Positions 35,646 through 47,978 of a stretch of DNA of 64,000 bases are shown here, piece after piece. Source of the stretch: Aristolochia californica (lineage: Eukaryota; Streptophyta; Magnoliopsida; Piperales; Aristolochiaceae); contig JARWKL010000010.1 of NCBI GenBank assembly GCA_029961685.1, forward strand, positions 2,666,001-2,730,000, written 5' to 3'. Position 1 is the stretch's first letter; each line of letters starts with the position of its first letter. The notes beneath the pieces were generated by a model, which worked only from the letters and a program-made list of their open reading frames with translations, was not told the origin of the DNA and did not search any database. Position numbers and translations under genes: made by a program.

Positions 35646-38600
35646 TTAAGCAGCACCAGCACTACCCTTGCCCTTCTTCCTCTGGATTTTCTTCGTGTAG
35701 AATTCCAGCTCCTTACCCTCCAAGATATACCTGTCAAAGAAACGACATGTTGTGTCAACACTTAAATTGGGCTCTGCAGTTCAAAAAGAAAAAAAAGAGA
35801 CAAAAAAAGAACGAGGGGAAAAATTCATTCAGTGGTTGACACAGTATTTTAGGTAATTTTTCAGCTAAGGTACAAGTAAAGTTTCCATCCTCCTAATGGT
35901 GGAAAGAGCAGAGTATTTAATGCTGGAGTTTGCTTACCCATCAGAACGGCCACACTGGCCAGGGCGAGATGAGATGCAAGCCAAAAGCCTGCCACTACCA
36001 AACTGTTCTTCAATATGAGAGTCCAGTTTGTGGTCCTGTTGGCGTTTCTCTAACTTCCTGACCACATGGTTACTTTTCTTTGCCTCCTCTTGAGGCGCAG
36101 ATTCACCTTCCTAAAAGCATCAGATAATGTTAACTACAAATCAAGAAAAACAGAGATGATAGTTGAATAGCATGTAATCTTGTTATCATCACAGTAATTT
36201 CGACCAGTAGCAACAAGATATCCAGTTCTTTAGTTCAAGACATCCAGTCCACCCAGTTGATAAATCGAATGAAAATTTGAGAATTCATATAATTGGCCAA
36301 GTCCTCAGTAGCAGCCAAGAATGCTTCATTATACCAAGAGAAATATGCTGCGTGACTGCTCCTAATTATAACATTCCCAAGCAGTCAAAACCAAGCTTCC
36401 CCCAATTCAAGAATAAGTAGAGGCTACATCCCTAAAGTCCCAAATTGACTGACCGGGACATTATGCATGGATATAACTTAAAAAGCCTAAACAATGATAT
36501 GTAAACGTAGACAAGAGCAGGAGAACTATAATTAGACCCCCCCCCCCCCCCCCGGGCACTATCTTCCCAGAGGACAAAAGTTTATGACAGAAGTTGAGCA
36601 TCTCCTCAGCTATAAATCTTTATACTATTTTAGGGATCAAATATGACTACTCCAATACTAACCTTCAATTGCATTCTCAAACATGCCACTTTTGTTCAGA
36701 AAATAGTAAGAACCAATGGATTTCAAAATGATTACTCAAACGTACAAGAGTATTCAATTATAGAGAACAAATCTTTTTTTTTTGAAAAAGATGTATTAAT
36801 AAAACAGGAGAAAATTACAAAGTTTGAGGGAGCATTTCCCTTACAACCAGCGATTGTAGGGTAGCTCCCTGCCTGGCAAGTACATCTGCCGCCGAATTTG
36901 CGGATCTCGGAATAAAGAACAAATCAATCATCAGGAAATACCATTTCTGTGCATTTTTTAAATTAATTTTTGGAGAACTAATACATTTGTTGTCTTGGAC
37001 AACTGGTATATTGGAACAGTCAATAAATTATTCTTAAATTTTAATTTTACTTAGACATAGTTATGTAAGTGTTTCACCCCACCAGCACAGACAACTAGAT
37101 TTGTTATGAAGCTAAACCATATGATTGCAGAAGAAAAAGAATATAGAATTTTTTTTATTAAATGATAGAAAACAACATTCAATCTCATGTAATTACATCA
37201 TCAAAAGTAAGACAAACTACAATTTCAAGTACAAGTGACGTTCACAAATACTAGAACAACTTTTTTTAAGTGATAGAAAACAACATTCAATCCCATGAAA
37301 TACATCATCAAAGTAAGATAAACTACAAGTGAAGTTCATGGATACTAGTTATCCTATGCGCCATACCAATATGTAATATGTGTTATCTGTCTTTGCAATC
37401 TGTAAAGTATATTAACTTTCATGGATACTAGTTCAATCCCACTGCTCATATCTCAACTGGGTAATTTTCAATTATGTAGATTTTTCCAATGGCAATTGAT
37501 TCTAATAAAAAACTTGACACTCCGATATATTGCAAAAATTACAAAATTTATAACACATAATAAAGATAAGATCACATACAACTGACCATATCATGATAGA
37601 ACTATAAATATGTTCATAACAGGTAGTGTTTCATTCAAGAATTTGCTTTAATATACATCACAAAAATTGGGACAAGGACAAGTCTACAAGATTAAGATCA
37701 GTCTGCATTTAAAAAATTTATTCAGTCTAACAATAAAAAAAAAACCACAACATTAAAAACTAGAACATGGAGAAGTTTGTCATCTGCAAGGATGCTGATC
37801 TTAATGCCTACTTCTGATGTCATAACTTTAACTCAGCATTCAACAATATAGTATAAACAGTCAAGACAAATAACAGCAGCCTTGATGCACTTAGGCACCT
37901 GATGAGAATAGGGAAAATCTAACAAGACAGACTACTAAAACTTATGGCTAAGTAAACTAAAACTAACAGCTTATAGCTAAGTAAACTAAAACGAACTGCA
38001 CACCCGCTTTTCACAATGCGTCAAAAACTCCGTAGAGTATATGGGCTTATCCAACCATTGATCATTTTTCTGACATCAACAAAATAGAGCTCAACTACAA
38101 TACCATCGTTTATCACAGCATAGTCCAAACTATGTCAGGATCAGCAGCATGAATTTTCCTCCATCTAGACTTTTTTTCACTACTATGAATGTTCATATAA
38201 CCCTTCCCATGTTTCTTCTTGAGCAATCAATCGATGACAGAATTATATGCCAACGGTAAAATAATTTGCAGTTCAAACTAGCTCAGAAAGTTAATTCATC
38301 CAGGGAACATCCATAAAAAGTCAAAAGGATTCTTTATTATCATATGAACCTCAAAAAATAGAAGGCTTCCACATGAGTACAGAGCCTGAGCAACCAGATA
38401 ATTTTATCTCCAAAAGATACATCCAGGCACAATATTCTATCAACCGATAAACCTATCAATCAGTTAGGACCATTCAGGGGATAACTCATCGTATGGAATG
38501 GCTTACATATAAGTGGCATTGAGCTTCTCAACAACAGTACAGAAATATGACACCACTCCTACAAACAACTCTATTGAACTAAAACCATGAAATCATGCAT

Positions 38601-39687
38601 CCACAATTCTAGATAATAAAGAAAAAGAAAAAGGAAAACCTAACAACGAAATAGTATAAAATGTTCAACAGAAGCAATCTTTTAATTTCTGTAAACATAC
38701 AACTACCCGTATGTGAAAACCAATTGGAAGCATTTGTTCTGTTGGAGTTACCTAGTTAATTTAGATAACGCCTGTGATGAAAGGAGAAAAAAGGACTGAT
38801 AAATGCACACATGCGAAATGTACATACTCAAAGTAAAAGCCGCTGGGCAATCTATATATACTGCAAGAGTAATGATAAAAAGTTAAACTAAACAGTTGAT
38901 AAGATGCATGCTGATACCTCTCCTTCCTTCTTCACAGCTTGTGATGGCTTCTTCTTCCTTCCGATGTCAACACCATAGTGCTGCAAGTACCACTGCTTGA
39001 AGGGTGCAGCATCAACTTGAACTATGGCGCTCTTGACCAAGGTTTGAGTTCGCACAAGCTCGTTGTTTGAGGCATTATACACCACATCAAGGATACGGGT
39101 CTTGCGAGTGACTGCCTCGCTGCCCCATGAGTAATTACCAGTGTCCAGACGCAGAGCCCGCCACTTGACATTGCCTCCACGCACACGTACCCTTCGGACG
39201 GTCTTATTGCTTGAGAGCTTGGTATTTGCTGGCTGACGCCCAAGCTCGTACCTTTAAAGTTTATAAGTTTAAGTAAATTGAAAATAAATAAGATATTCAA
39301 AAGAGGAACCGGAAGAAATAAACTACATCCCACAAGACAGCATTAAAAAGAATCCAAAGGGAAAGTACCAAATAAAGAGGAGAAACTAACGATCCAAACA
39401 GGCTAAAAAAAGTTACGATCTGGATAACTAATTTTGTGATTAACAAGATCACTTACAAATACACAGAAAAACTGATGAAATTAGAGATTATATCATCTTG
39501 AAATAAAACCACTCAGAGAGCAAAAATACTTACTTTCGCTTCTTTCTCCATGCTTTCTTCTTGCCTCCGGTGGCGCGCCTCTTATGCATCGAGTCCCTGG
39601 AAATACCTGCGACGAACGAAAGTCATTCGGCATGAAGAGAAGCATAATAACACACTGAGAGAGCATGTGAGCTTGAAAAGTACCCAT
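35646..39687 (-). CDS. RPS8: 40S ribosomal protein S8 (eS8)
   Basis: Five coding exons on the minus strand: 39687-39684, 39606-39534, 39251-38918, 36110-35938, 35730-35646. Together they are 669 nt and encode 222 residues, the normal plant eS8 length. The first coding exon holds only ATGG, so the protein starts [20 protein letters not shown] across the first junction. Conserved stretches include [31 protein letters not shown] and, near the end, [20 protein letters not shown]; the tail is Lys-rich ([11 protein letters not shown]). It is a structural protein of the small ribosomal subunit, imported to the nucleolus for assembly. Intron 3 is 2.8 kb and contains a LINE end and a local duplication. 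A telo-box lies just upstream. All introns have GT-AG borders and phases match. Confidence 0.97.
36774..36925 (-). mobile_element. LINE 3' end in RPS8 intron 3
   Basis: On the minus strand it encodes [18 protein letters not shown] and [11 protein letters not shown] then a stop, a short 3' UTR with CCTGTTTTATTAATACATC, and a terminal A run (plus-strand T run, 36774-36783). It is homologous to the plus-strand fragment at 32375-32495. Confidence 0.75.
37149..37348. repeat. Local tandem duplication in RPS8 intron 3
   Basis: Copy one, about 37149-37254, and copy two, about 37261-37348, share a T-rich start, the segment GATAGAAAACAACATTCAAT, and an ACTAG end, with a small deletion in copy two. A shorter match to the end (CATGGATACTAGTTC) recurs near 37420. 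Noncoding. Confidence 0.7.
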
Positions 39688-39791
39688 TTTGCCTAGCTAA
39701 AGAGAAAGGCCGAGGGCGTTTGCTTTTCGACCTCCGGCGTCTCAAGTGAAGGGAGTAAGAGAAGCGGAGAAGAAAGGGTTTGGCTGCTATA

Positions 39792-39800
39792 AAACCCTAA
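39792..39800. promoter_or_regulatory. Telo-box (AAACCCTAA) upstream of RPS8
   Basis: AAACCCTAA lies 105 bp upstream of the RPS8 start codon. Telo-boxes are frequent in plant ribosomal-protein promoters and bind Pur-alpha/TRB-type factors that link translation genes to cycling cells. A partial second copy (CCCTAAACC) is at about 39840. The region between it and the start codon is pyrimidine-rich on the minus strand, as in leaders of ribosomal-protein mRNAs. Confidence 0.6.
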
Positions 39801-39944
39801 TCTCTTACTTCCGCTTACTAAAGCATTTTACCAAAATAGCCCTAAACCGTGTATCTGTCGAAAGCGAGGCACCGTAGTTCCCCTCGCTGCACGGACGACT
39901 TACGCGAGTCGACCTGAGAGGTAACTTGACACGCCTTGTTGGAT

Positions 39945-40160
39945 ACTCTTATTTGGAATCCTTATAATAGAAAAGAAAAATAAATAAGAATTTATCATTA
40001 TTATTTCTAAAAATAGTTAATAAAAATAAGAATTTAATTATTATTATTTTTTAAAATAATTAGTAAAAATAAGATAATGATCATTTTCACTAACTATTTT
40101 TTGAAATAATAATGTTCAAATTCTTATTTTATTTTCACGACGTTCTAAACAAACCCTTAT
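39945..40160. mobile_element. MITE-like element, copy 1
   Basis: AT-rich element whose inner part alternates AATAAGAATTT and AAATTCTTATT in inverted orientation. It ends GTTCTAAACAAACCC, matching (inverted) the start of its relative at 56409-56590. The left end is degraded. Noncoding; the superfamily cannot be assigned from what is visible. Confidence 0.5.
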
Positions 40161-40383
40161 TGCTGATAACTACTCTAAATCTTTTACTTTTTATGTTCTT
40201 GTTGGCATATGTGTTTGTCAAAATTCCTCTTTAAAAAGTGTTTTTGTCCGGGGTGTTTGGGGTTTAGGTCTGCAATCTCGCTTTTGGGTTATAATGTTTG
40301 GTGTGTGGAAGTCGTCTTGCTTAAGGTGGTAATAATAAGAAAAAAATCTTGGTGGAGATGAATAAACCTTATTACAACTTTAA

Positions 40384-40396
40384 TGCTCTGATACCA
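40384..40396 (-). other. Isolated retrotransposon primer-binding-site-like motif
   Basis: On the minus strand TGGTATCAGAGCA, the classical tRNA-Met-complementary site of plant LTR elements. An LTR would lie at higher coordinates and internal sequence at lower ones, but neither is recognisable, so this is probably the remains of a heavily decayed element. Confidence 0.4.
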
Positions 40397-40964
40397 CATA
40401 ATACAATCTACATGAACCTAATTTGTGAATCTCTATGACCAAGTGAATTGAGTTGAGAGATGCCTAATTGCAAGTGGAGGCCAAAATTATAGGCTTGTTT
40501 GTGGATCTCTTAAGAGTTTATTTTCTTCTATCCATCTTTTGTTTATTGAAGCATTGAGATCGTAGTTAAATTAAGGCAGTTAATGAACGTTTTTTGTGAC
40601 ATTTGAAACATCAGAGGCCACATTATACTTTATTGGGTTATATTGTTTAGTGAACCATAATATCTAAGCTTGTTATAGACTTTGACATAATTGAATTGTC
40701 TTATCAGTATCATTTGTATCATTTCTTGTTTGGCTTTTGATCAATTTCTTTGTATCCACTAACTCAAAAAGGATTGCTTGACTTCACTAATTCTATAAAT
40801 AATTGTAATTGTACTCATGCAACTTACATTGGTTTGATCTTTAATGGGAATCTTGATCAAGCAACAAGATAACGTAGAAACTATAGTGATTGTGCTATGG
40901 AAACTTGTCTATGATACGGAAAACTTATTGAAAGAACAATAGTGAGCTTGTTAACATAGGGATG

Positions 40965-43760
40965 AGTAAGATTCTAGGGTTTCATATCTTGTAAAGGGCT
41001 GGTTGAAGTAAAGAAGGTGAGAAGAGAAGAGAAGAAGGAGAAGAGTTCACAAGAAAAAGAAGAAAGATGAAGTAGAAGTAGTAGGTTTAGAGAGGGGATG
41101 TGTAGAGAGAGAAGAATAAGCACCAAAAGAAGAGAGTGCTCACTTGCATACTCGAACACTCTCTCTTACTTGGGTCAAATATACCCTTATACATTTAAGT
41201 GCGTAAATATGTGAAAATTACACTTGTGACTTGCATAGCTACATAGGGTAGAATTCATTCTTCTTTAACTCTATTCCTAAAATGTGCATAAGCATCAAAT
41301 ATACCAAGTTTGAAACATGTGGATTAAAGTAGACTTGCTATAACGGTTGTGGTAAATATATCTACAAGTTGATTCTTGGAAGGAATATAATGCATGGATA
41401 TCACACCAGCTTGTAACTTTTCCTGAATAAAGTGATAATCAATCTCGACGTGCTTTGTTCGTTCATTAAAGACCGAATTAGTTGTTATATGTATAGATGT
41501 TTGGATTGTCACAATAAAGTTGCATGTGCCCATTCATAGAAAAATCGAGCTCGGTTAACAAATATTTAAGCTATAACATTTCACTTAATGCATGAGCCAT
41601 AACTCATTATTTTGCTTCAGCATTAGACCTTACGACTGTACTGAGTTTTTTACTCCTCCATGTAACCAATTCTCCACCTACTATTATGCACCATCGAGAG
41701 GTGGATTTACGATCATCAGGTGAATCGGTCAAGTTCGTATTTGCAAAACCTTCAATGTTAGTATAACTATTTCAGTTCGAGAGTAGTCTTTGCCCCAAGT
41801 TTTTTTTTTTAGATAGCGAATAACCCTTTTCAATGCAAGCTAATGAGATTGTTGAGGTTGATGTATAAACTGGCTAATAACACTAACAACAAATCACATA
41901 TTAGGCCCTATAATTGCAAGATAGATAAGTTTGCAAACAAAGCGTTGAAATCTATTAACATCTACCTCTTGACCTATTTTTTAACTTAATTCGATACTTG
42001 GATCCATAGGAGTATCAATTTGCCTACACCCAAGTATATCGGTCTCTTCTAAAGATCTATTACATACTTTCTTGGAGACAAAATTATGCCATGTGTAACA
42101 AAATACTTTAGCAAACCCGTCTTTGGTTTGGAATGCCTTACTTAAATTCTCTTTTATTTGTTGAATGCATTGATGTTATCCCTTGTTATCATAATATCAT
42201 CTACATAATCAGCCATAAGAATAATTATTTAGTTAGGTTTCTTGCTGAATGCAGAATGTTCAACTTCACACCTTTTAAAATTGAATATGAGTACCACTTG
42301 ACTACACTTTTCAAACCAAGCACATGGTAACTATTTCACCCCATAAATAGATTTTTTAAGTTTACATAACTTCTCCCCCCTCAACCACAAACCCAGTTGG
42401 TTACAACATATAAACTTCTTTACATAAATCACCATTAATATATGCATTTTTTTTACATCTAATTGATAAATTGACCATCAGAAGATAGTACCAAGGGAGA
42501 TAAAGACACATACTCAGTTGTGTTTGGCAGTAGGTGAAAAGGTTTCCTCATAATTAATGTTGTAAGATTGAGTGTAACCTTTAGCAACTAGTCAACCTTT
42601 ATATGGAGCAGTGCTACCATCAGGATTATGCTTTAAGGTAAATACCCATTTGTTGCCTGTCAGTTTTTTTGTAGGAAGAAAGAAAGTCAACTCCAAGCCT
42701 TGTTCCCACACATGGCAGGTCCCCATTTAGGATCTTTATAAGCTCTTCCCACTAGGAATCAAGGTAGAAGAAAGGGTTTCTAGAAAATAACAACAACTCA
42801 TAGACAACTAATGAGTCGAAATAAAATTGGAAATGGGATGGCACATAGATGGATGTTTGTGAACACATGGTCTTTTACAAAATAGTAATAGGCCATGTAT
42901 CATATGGAGATCCCAACACAAGGTTACGGACATTATGTACTTATCTCGGGTCATCATTGAACACCAAGGGTAATGGGTCATACAAAGGAGGAGGCTCTGA
43001 AAGTGCATGTGAAGATGTCTCATCCGGTGATATATGTTGATCTGGTGGAATAACAGGTCGTGACATCCTTATAGAAGAAGGAAAACCTGGAGGAGAGATG
43101 TATCAGAATAATATAGTTTGTCCTCAAAGAATGTGACATTAATTGAGATGAATGTTTTATGAAGGGTAAGGGCATAATGAGCCTAACCTTTTTGGTCTTT
43201 TGAATACCCAAAAAAGATACACTTAATCGCTCAAGGATCAAATTTATTGCAATGGGTGAAAAGAGGGATGACCAACTTTATTGTTCTATGGTGTTTACCC
43301 AACTTACAAAATTCATATGGTAGAGTTGTGAGAGATTTTAAAGAAGGATCAAGAGATTGTAGTTTTGGCAAAGAGGGATGACCAAGCTGATTTTACCACT
43401 TTATTGTTTGTTAATTAGATGAGATTGCTATTGAAATTATATGATTGTCTAGGAAATAAATGACTCTTTTCTCATGGCCTTCACCCATCACCAACTTCGT
43501 CTAAATATCTTGAAAAATGTAATGAGATGGAAAAGTCATAAAATAATTATGTTTCTTTTGTTAATTGACTAATGAAGGAGTTAAGGTGGATGTACCCACA
43601 CCTTGTATTTTGGTTTGAGATCCATCAATAGTGGAAACAAACTCGCTCATTGCACAAGGAGAGAGAAGACAAATTTCTAATTTTACTAGTAAAATGCTCA
43701 GAGCTCCAAAATCAATGATCCAGATGAAAAAAAATTCTAACTACACTATTCACAAAAAGG
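40965..43760 (-). mobile_element. Degenerate Copia retrotransposon (protease to 3' LTR)
   Basis: Read right to left: protease region with WIIDFGALS (about 43720, from the family DSGA motif), integrase remnants (about 43241-43020 and nearby), reverse transcriptase remnants (about 42650-41750), and an RNase H segment (41533-41324) with TKHVEIDYHFIQEKLQAG and a residual SKNQLVDIFT. Beyond that is a probable 3' LTR, about 41300-40965, with a pyrimidine-rich leader and an end near CCCTAGAATC. Stops and frameshifts are common. Gag and the 5' LTR were not found. Confidence 0.7.
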
Positions 43761-45109
43761 TTTCTCCCAAAAAAATGTCTACTATTTTTCAGTTATTTCT
43801 CATATCCACTATACACTTTACAAGTTTCCATTTACATCAAATTATGGAAATACTTGGGCTTGAATTTCTTTCTTTTCCCCATAAATCAGATGAAGAATTG
43901 TGACTCATTGACACGTCTGGTACGTATGTAAAGAGAAGTCAATGTAATACACAATGGATGTAGGTAATACAACAAAATATAAAGTGGATAGTAAGAGTTC
44001 TTCATAGCCAACCTTGAATTACTTGACAAACAACAAACTGCGATATTAAAGTATTCTTGCATGTACAAATTTCCAACTCCGTTGAATACGCTTCTTACAA
44101 CGCTTACTGGCTTGCCTTCTACATCAAGGGGGGAACACTTTGGTTACTTGTTATGTAAGTGGGGCTCATTATATTGGATATATGATATGGGAATAAGTTT
44201 ACTTTTATCTCTGAATAAAGTAAACTATTCTATAGTAGCCTATGGATTCATCTCTCTTTTATTAATAGTGTTGATAACATCTATATAGATAGGACAACTT
44301 GTATGAACAGAACAACAACATGCACCATTTTCAAGGTCAATATTGTATTTGTGTTATAATTATCTTACTACAAAGATATGTGTAGACATTACATAAACTT
44401 ATAGAGAGCTTGAATGGTCATGTGCTTGCTTAACATGCTTCTCTACATAGAGGTTGAGGGACGGCGTCCACCAAGCACTCTAACTAGATTGACATATCTC
44501 AAATGTTGTAGTGGCTTTCTCCCTTGTCTGTTCAACCAACAAAAAATTGGTAAAACCCAGGTTTTTTTTTCAAGATTGCGTGGCAACACTCTTATATATT
44601 GGTTCTTAGCACACCACATATAGGAAGAAAGAACGACATATTTGCCTAATGCTCCTTTAGGATTTATTTAATCCATCCACATGCCTTATCATTTTTACAT
44701 TTCATTTCGTCAAATAGTTAGTTAAACTTGACCAATTGCTAGCACATGTAGGCTGCCAAAACATTTATTGTAATTCCTTGTCCTTGAATTTGCCATAAAA
44801 CTTGGGCATAGATGTCTCATACAATATCCAAAAAATGTTGTCGAGAACTCTATACCCACCCCCTTTAACAAACTCTTCTAATGGTTTCTTATAATGACAA
44901 TATCTAAAATGTCTCTCAACAACACCCACTAATATCATAGACGAATGAACCACATCTACATGTCCTCATACTCAATCTCAACTAGGCAGATACAAATGAA
45001 ATCATGTATCCTTGTCCATCAATACTCATACTCAATCTCAACTAGGGATATACAAGGGAAATCACATCTCCTTGCCCATCAATACTACAAGTAATGAGCA
45101 AGATCTACA
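43761..45109. other. Repeat-derived spacer with a 60-bp tandem duplication
   Basis: No gene can be supported; short open frames at 44061-44288 and 44765-44953 have no recognised domain. A 60-bp tandem duplication is clear: 44965-45024 and 45025-45083 both begin CTCATACTCAATCTCAACTA and differ at a few bases. Confidence 0.55.
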
Positions 45110-46933
45110 AATACTTTTGAAGAAAATGAACCGAGTTTATGTAATGGCATAACTTATAATTTCTAAGTATTTTTGAGTATTTTAAACTCTATCATATATA
45201 AGGGTAATTTAGTCCTTTTTTTACAATTTTTTTATTATAAATAAGATGATTAGAGAAGACTTAGTACACAAGTCCAAGCTCATCTTTTGTTGCCCTAACT
45301 TTCTCTCCTTTTCTACTCAAGTTCACTTTTCTCCTTATGAAATCTCCTTCTTCTTTTTTTTCTTCTTCCCTTCAAGCCTAAACCTTTTCAAGCACAAAAT
45401 CCTAGAATCTAACATTGTATCAGAGTAGGGATTCTAAGGTTTCTAACAAGCTACTCTAAAATCTAGCAATGTAGACTAGTAAGAGGACTCCTCCATGTTG
45501 TTTCTTTAAGAGTGTTGAATTTCTGGAAAAGAGAAAAACTTTATTGACTTAATGTAATTTGTGTGGATGAGCTATTTATAATAAAGGAAACAAGTAGAAT
45601 CCAATTAAAGAAAGCCTAAAATCTCTTTGTATTTCCTAACTAACAGAGCAATTAGTGAAATTTTTCCGAGCAAGGGTTCTTGGGCAATGACTACCAATAG
45701 GGGATCATTGAGAAGAAAAAAATAATTGTTTCCTATGGTTATGTGCATATGCTTTTATTTTCCTTATCATTTATTTTAATTGTACCTTGTTTGAAAATTT
45801 AAATCTCAATTCACCTCCCTTTTGAGAAGCCACCTGAGACAACAACTTGGTCACTTGGCGAAGAAAAACAAAGTGTGGTAGCTAGATCCAGCGTTGAAGC
45901 AAAATATAAGGTCATAGCACATGTGGTTAGTGAATTGTTGTGGCTTAGGTCCCTAATGGCAGAACTTGGTTTTCCAATAACCGAGTTCATGCAACACCAT
46001 TGTGATAACCAAATGGCTACTTATATTGTGGCCAACCATTTTTTTTCATGAAAGAACAAAACACATCAAAATGGATTGCCATTTTGTTCCCTAGAAGTAG
46101 GGGTGGCATCAAGTCGAGCTGAGCTCGAACCTTCATATGTTCGAGTTAGGCTTTATTTAAATATTTTAAACTTGAGCTAGAGCCAAGCCCAACCTCGAGC
46201 CTAAAATTGTAATTGAGCTCAAGCTCGAGTCGGGTTCGAGCTCCAACCTACTAAAATTGGGCATGATCTCTTATACATAAACCCTATATAAAATTGTCTA
46301 CGTACTCTACATAAAATTATTCATAAACACAACATAATAGTATGCATAAACTTTATTCAATAATCAAACACAAAAATTTTAATGTAATATCGATATCAAA
46401 TTTATAATCACCCAAAAAAATATAAATCTAGTATACATCTATGTCTTAAACACCTTCTTGCATTGGATGGGATGAAGCTAGTTTACTGCTAGCATGAAAA
46501 ACCCATCAAGTCTTATTTTCCTATATGACTTAAATTTTGACTATCCAGGTTTGTACTCAATTGCAATATTTAGAGAGAGGTAACTTCATCATAACAAAAC
46601 CAAGGTCAGAATTTTCTTCCCATGATTCATATAGCTTCTTCAACTGACTACCCTAAATCATTTCCCCAAATAATCAATTCCCAATAGGAGGAAATAGTAA
46701 AGAAACATAAGAAATGAAAATAGGAAGAAGTGATAAAAGTATGCAAAAAGACTTGGAGCACGAACTCGAGACATGTATTTTTTGAAAAGTTTTAAATGAA
46801 TGTTGAAGCTCGTGCTCGGCTCAAACTCGATTAAAATTATTAAGTTCAAGCTCAATAACAATTTTAGGCTCGAGCCTAGGCTCGACTCGAACATAGGCAG
46901 GTTTGGGCTCGGCTCCGCTCGATGCCAACCCTA

Positions 46934-47007
46934 GTAGTGAGAACATTTAGAGCATAAGGCCTATTGAGAATTGCAGTTCTTGAAGTAGCTTTACCTTCCA
47001 CTAACAC
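46934..47007 (-). pseudogene. Captured exon fragment of a 3-hydroxyisobutyryl-CoA hydrolase-like gene
   Basis: After an intron-like CTCATTTCAG acceptor, the minus strand encodes VLVEGKATSRTAILNRPYAL and ends at NVLTT, where the TIR-like sequence at 46933 begins. This matches the start of the enoyl-CoA hydratase/isomerase domain of plant 3-hydroxyisobutyryl-CoA hydrolase-like proteins (At4g31810 type, from memory). Only one exon start and its flanking intron are present, so it cannot make an enzyme. An adjacent stretch (47275-47170, minus) reads VPNLAKEIQRKVRSNAEF, followed by a stop; I do not recognise it. Confidence 0.7.
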
Positions 47008-47897
47008 CTGAAATGAGAAAAATACGATCAAGAGACATATATTCTTGCTAAAGGTCAATTAAGAACACTGAAAAGGTTGGCATTTTAGTAACTTACTTGA
47101 TTTTTTAGATCATCGTGTATGGTGTTGTTTGGAACGGCATAAAGATTTCTCAAATGTGGAAGTGGAAAAGGACAAGAAGACTATCTTGTCAACAAACGTC
47201 TAAAACTCAGCATTACTTCTCACTTTTCTTTGTATCTCCTTGGCCAGGTTTGGAACAATACACTCCTACAGTGAAAAAGACATTTGTATCATAGTTAAAG
47301 AAATTATGATATTTTAGCCACTATAACATATACATATTTCATGATGCAATCAACAAGGATTGCTCGTTTATTTGAGAAAAAATCAGTGTAAGGCATAACT
47401 TACAGAAATAACAAAGCCTAATAAAAAAAGAACAGAAAAATCTGAGAAAATGTAAAAGGGAACAAGATTTTTATTTCTGTAAAAGGGAACATGATATTCA
47501 CCACTTGAAAAACAAGATGAAAATCAAAGTAATCTGAGAGAAGGTTGTAGCCCGAGGGCAAATAAGAGATCAGAAAAATGAAGGTCAGTCAGTGATGCTT
47601 TCTCGGGTTGGAAAAACTGGAACAAAAGCGAATATGCTTTCTCAGGATGGAAAGATAGGAACAAAAGTGAATATAGGGTTTCCTTCTTACCGTCCCAGAT
47701 TTAGTTTGAGGGAGCTGGAACAAGCTCCCAAGTAGAACTTCATACATCATTTTAAAAAAAAAAAAAGATGAGGCTCCAGTAGGCGATTATAGGAAAAAAG
47801 AAAAAGAGACACAACAAGGGAGGGGGGAGAGTACCTATAACCAGAGAAGGCAGGCACGATCGTCCCACTGGGTCTAGCCTATCAACCCCTGTTTGGG

Positions 47898-47978
47898 AGT
47901 TCTCGAGCTAGAGAAGGGGGAGCATTAGCAAGTTGAAGAAGGGCGAGCGTTCGCGAGCTGGAGAAGGGGGAGTGTTCG
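47898..47978. repeat. Short minisatellite of about 25-27-bp units
   Basis: Three imperfect tandem units of the form (G)TTCTCGAGCTAGAGAAGGGG followed by GAGC lie inside the hAT element. A separate 36-bp duplication (ATGCTTTCTCGGGTTGGAAA and ATGCTTTCTCAGGATGGAAA) occurs at about 47597-47670. Confidence 0.65.

Noticed and set aside
39022..39687. Minus-strand frames with ATG at 39333 and 39687 read through without splicing
   Set aside because: These read through RPS8 introns; the spliced model gives a full-length conserved eS8 protein.
43631..43903. 90-codon plus-strand frame
   Set aside because: Antisense to the Copia protease region; the minus strand gives the recognisable motif.
46090..46941. 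Treating 46098-46933 alone as a complete hAT element
   Set aside because: Its immediate flanks (CCTAGAAG and GTAGTGAG) do not form a target duplication, whereas 46098-48227 has a 7-of-8 duplication; the inner end is kept as evidence of a composite.
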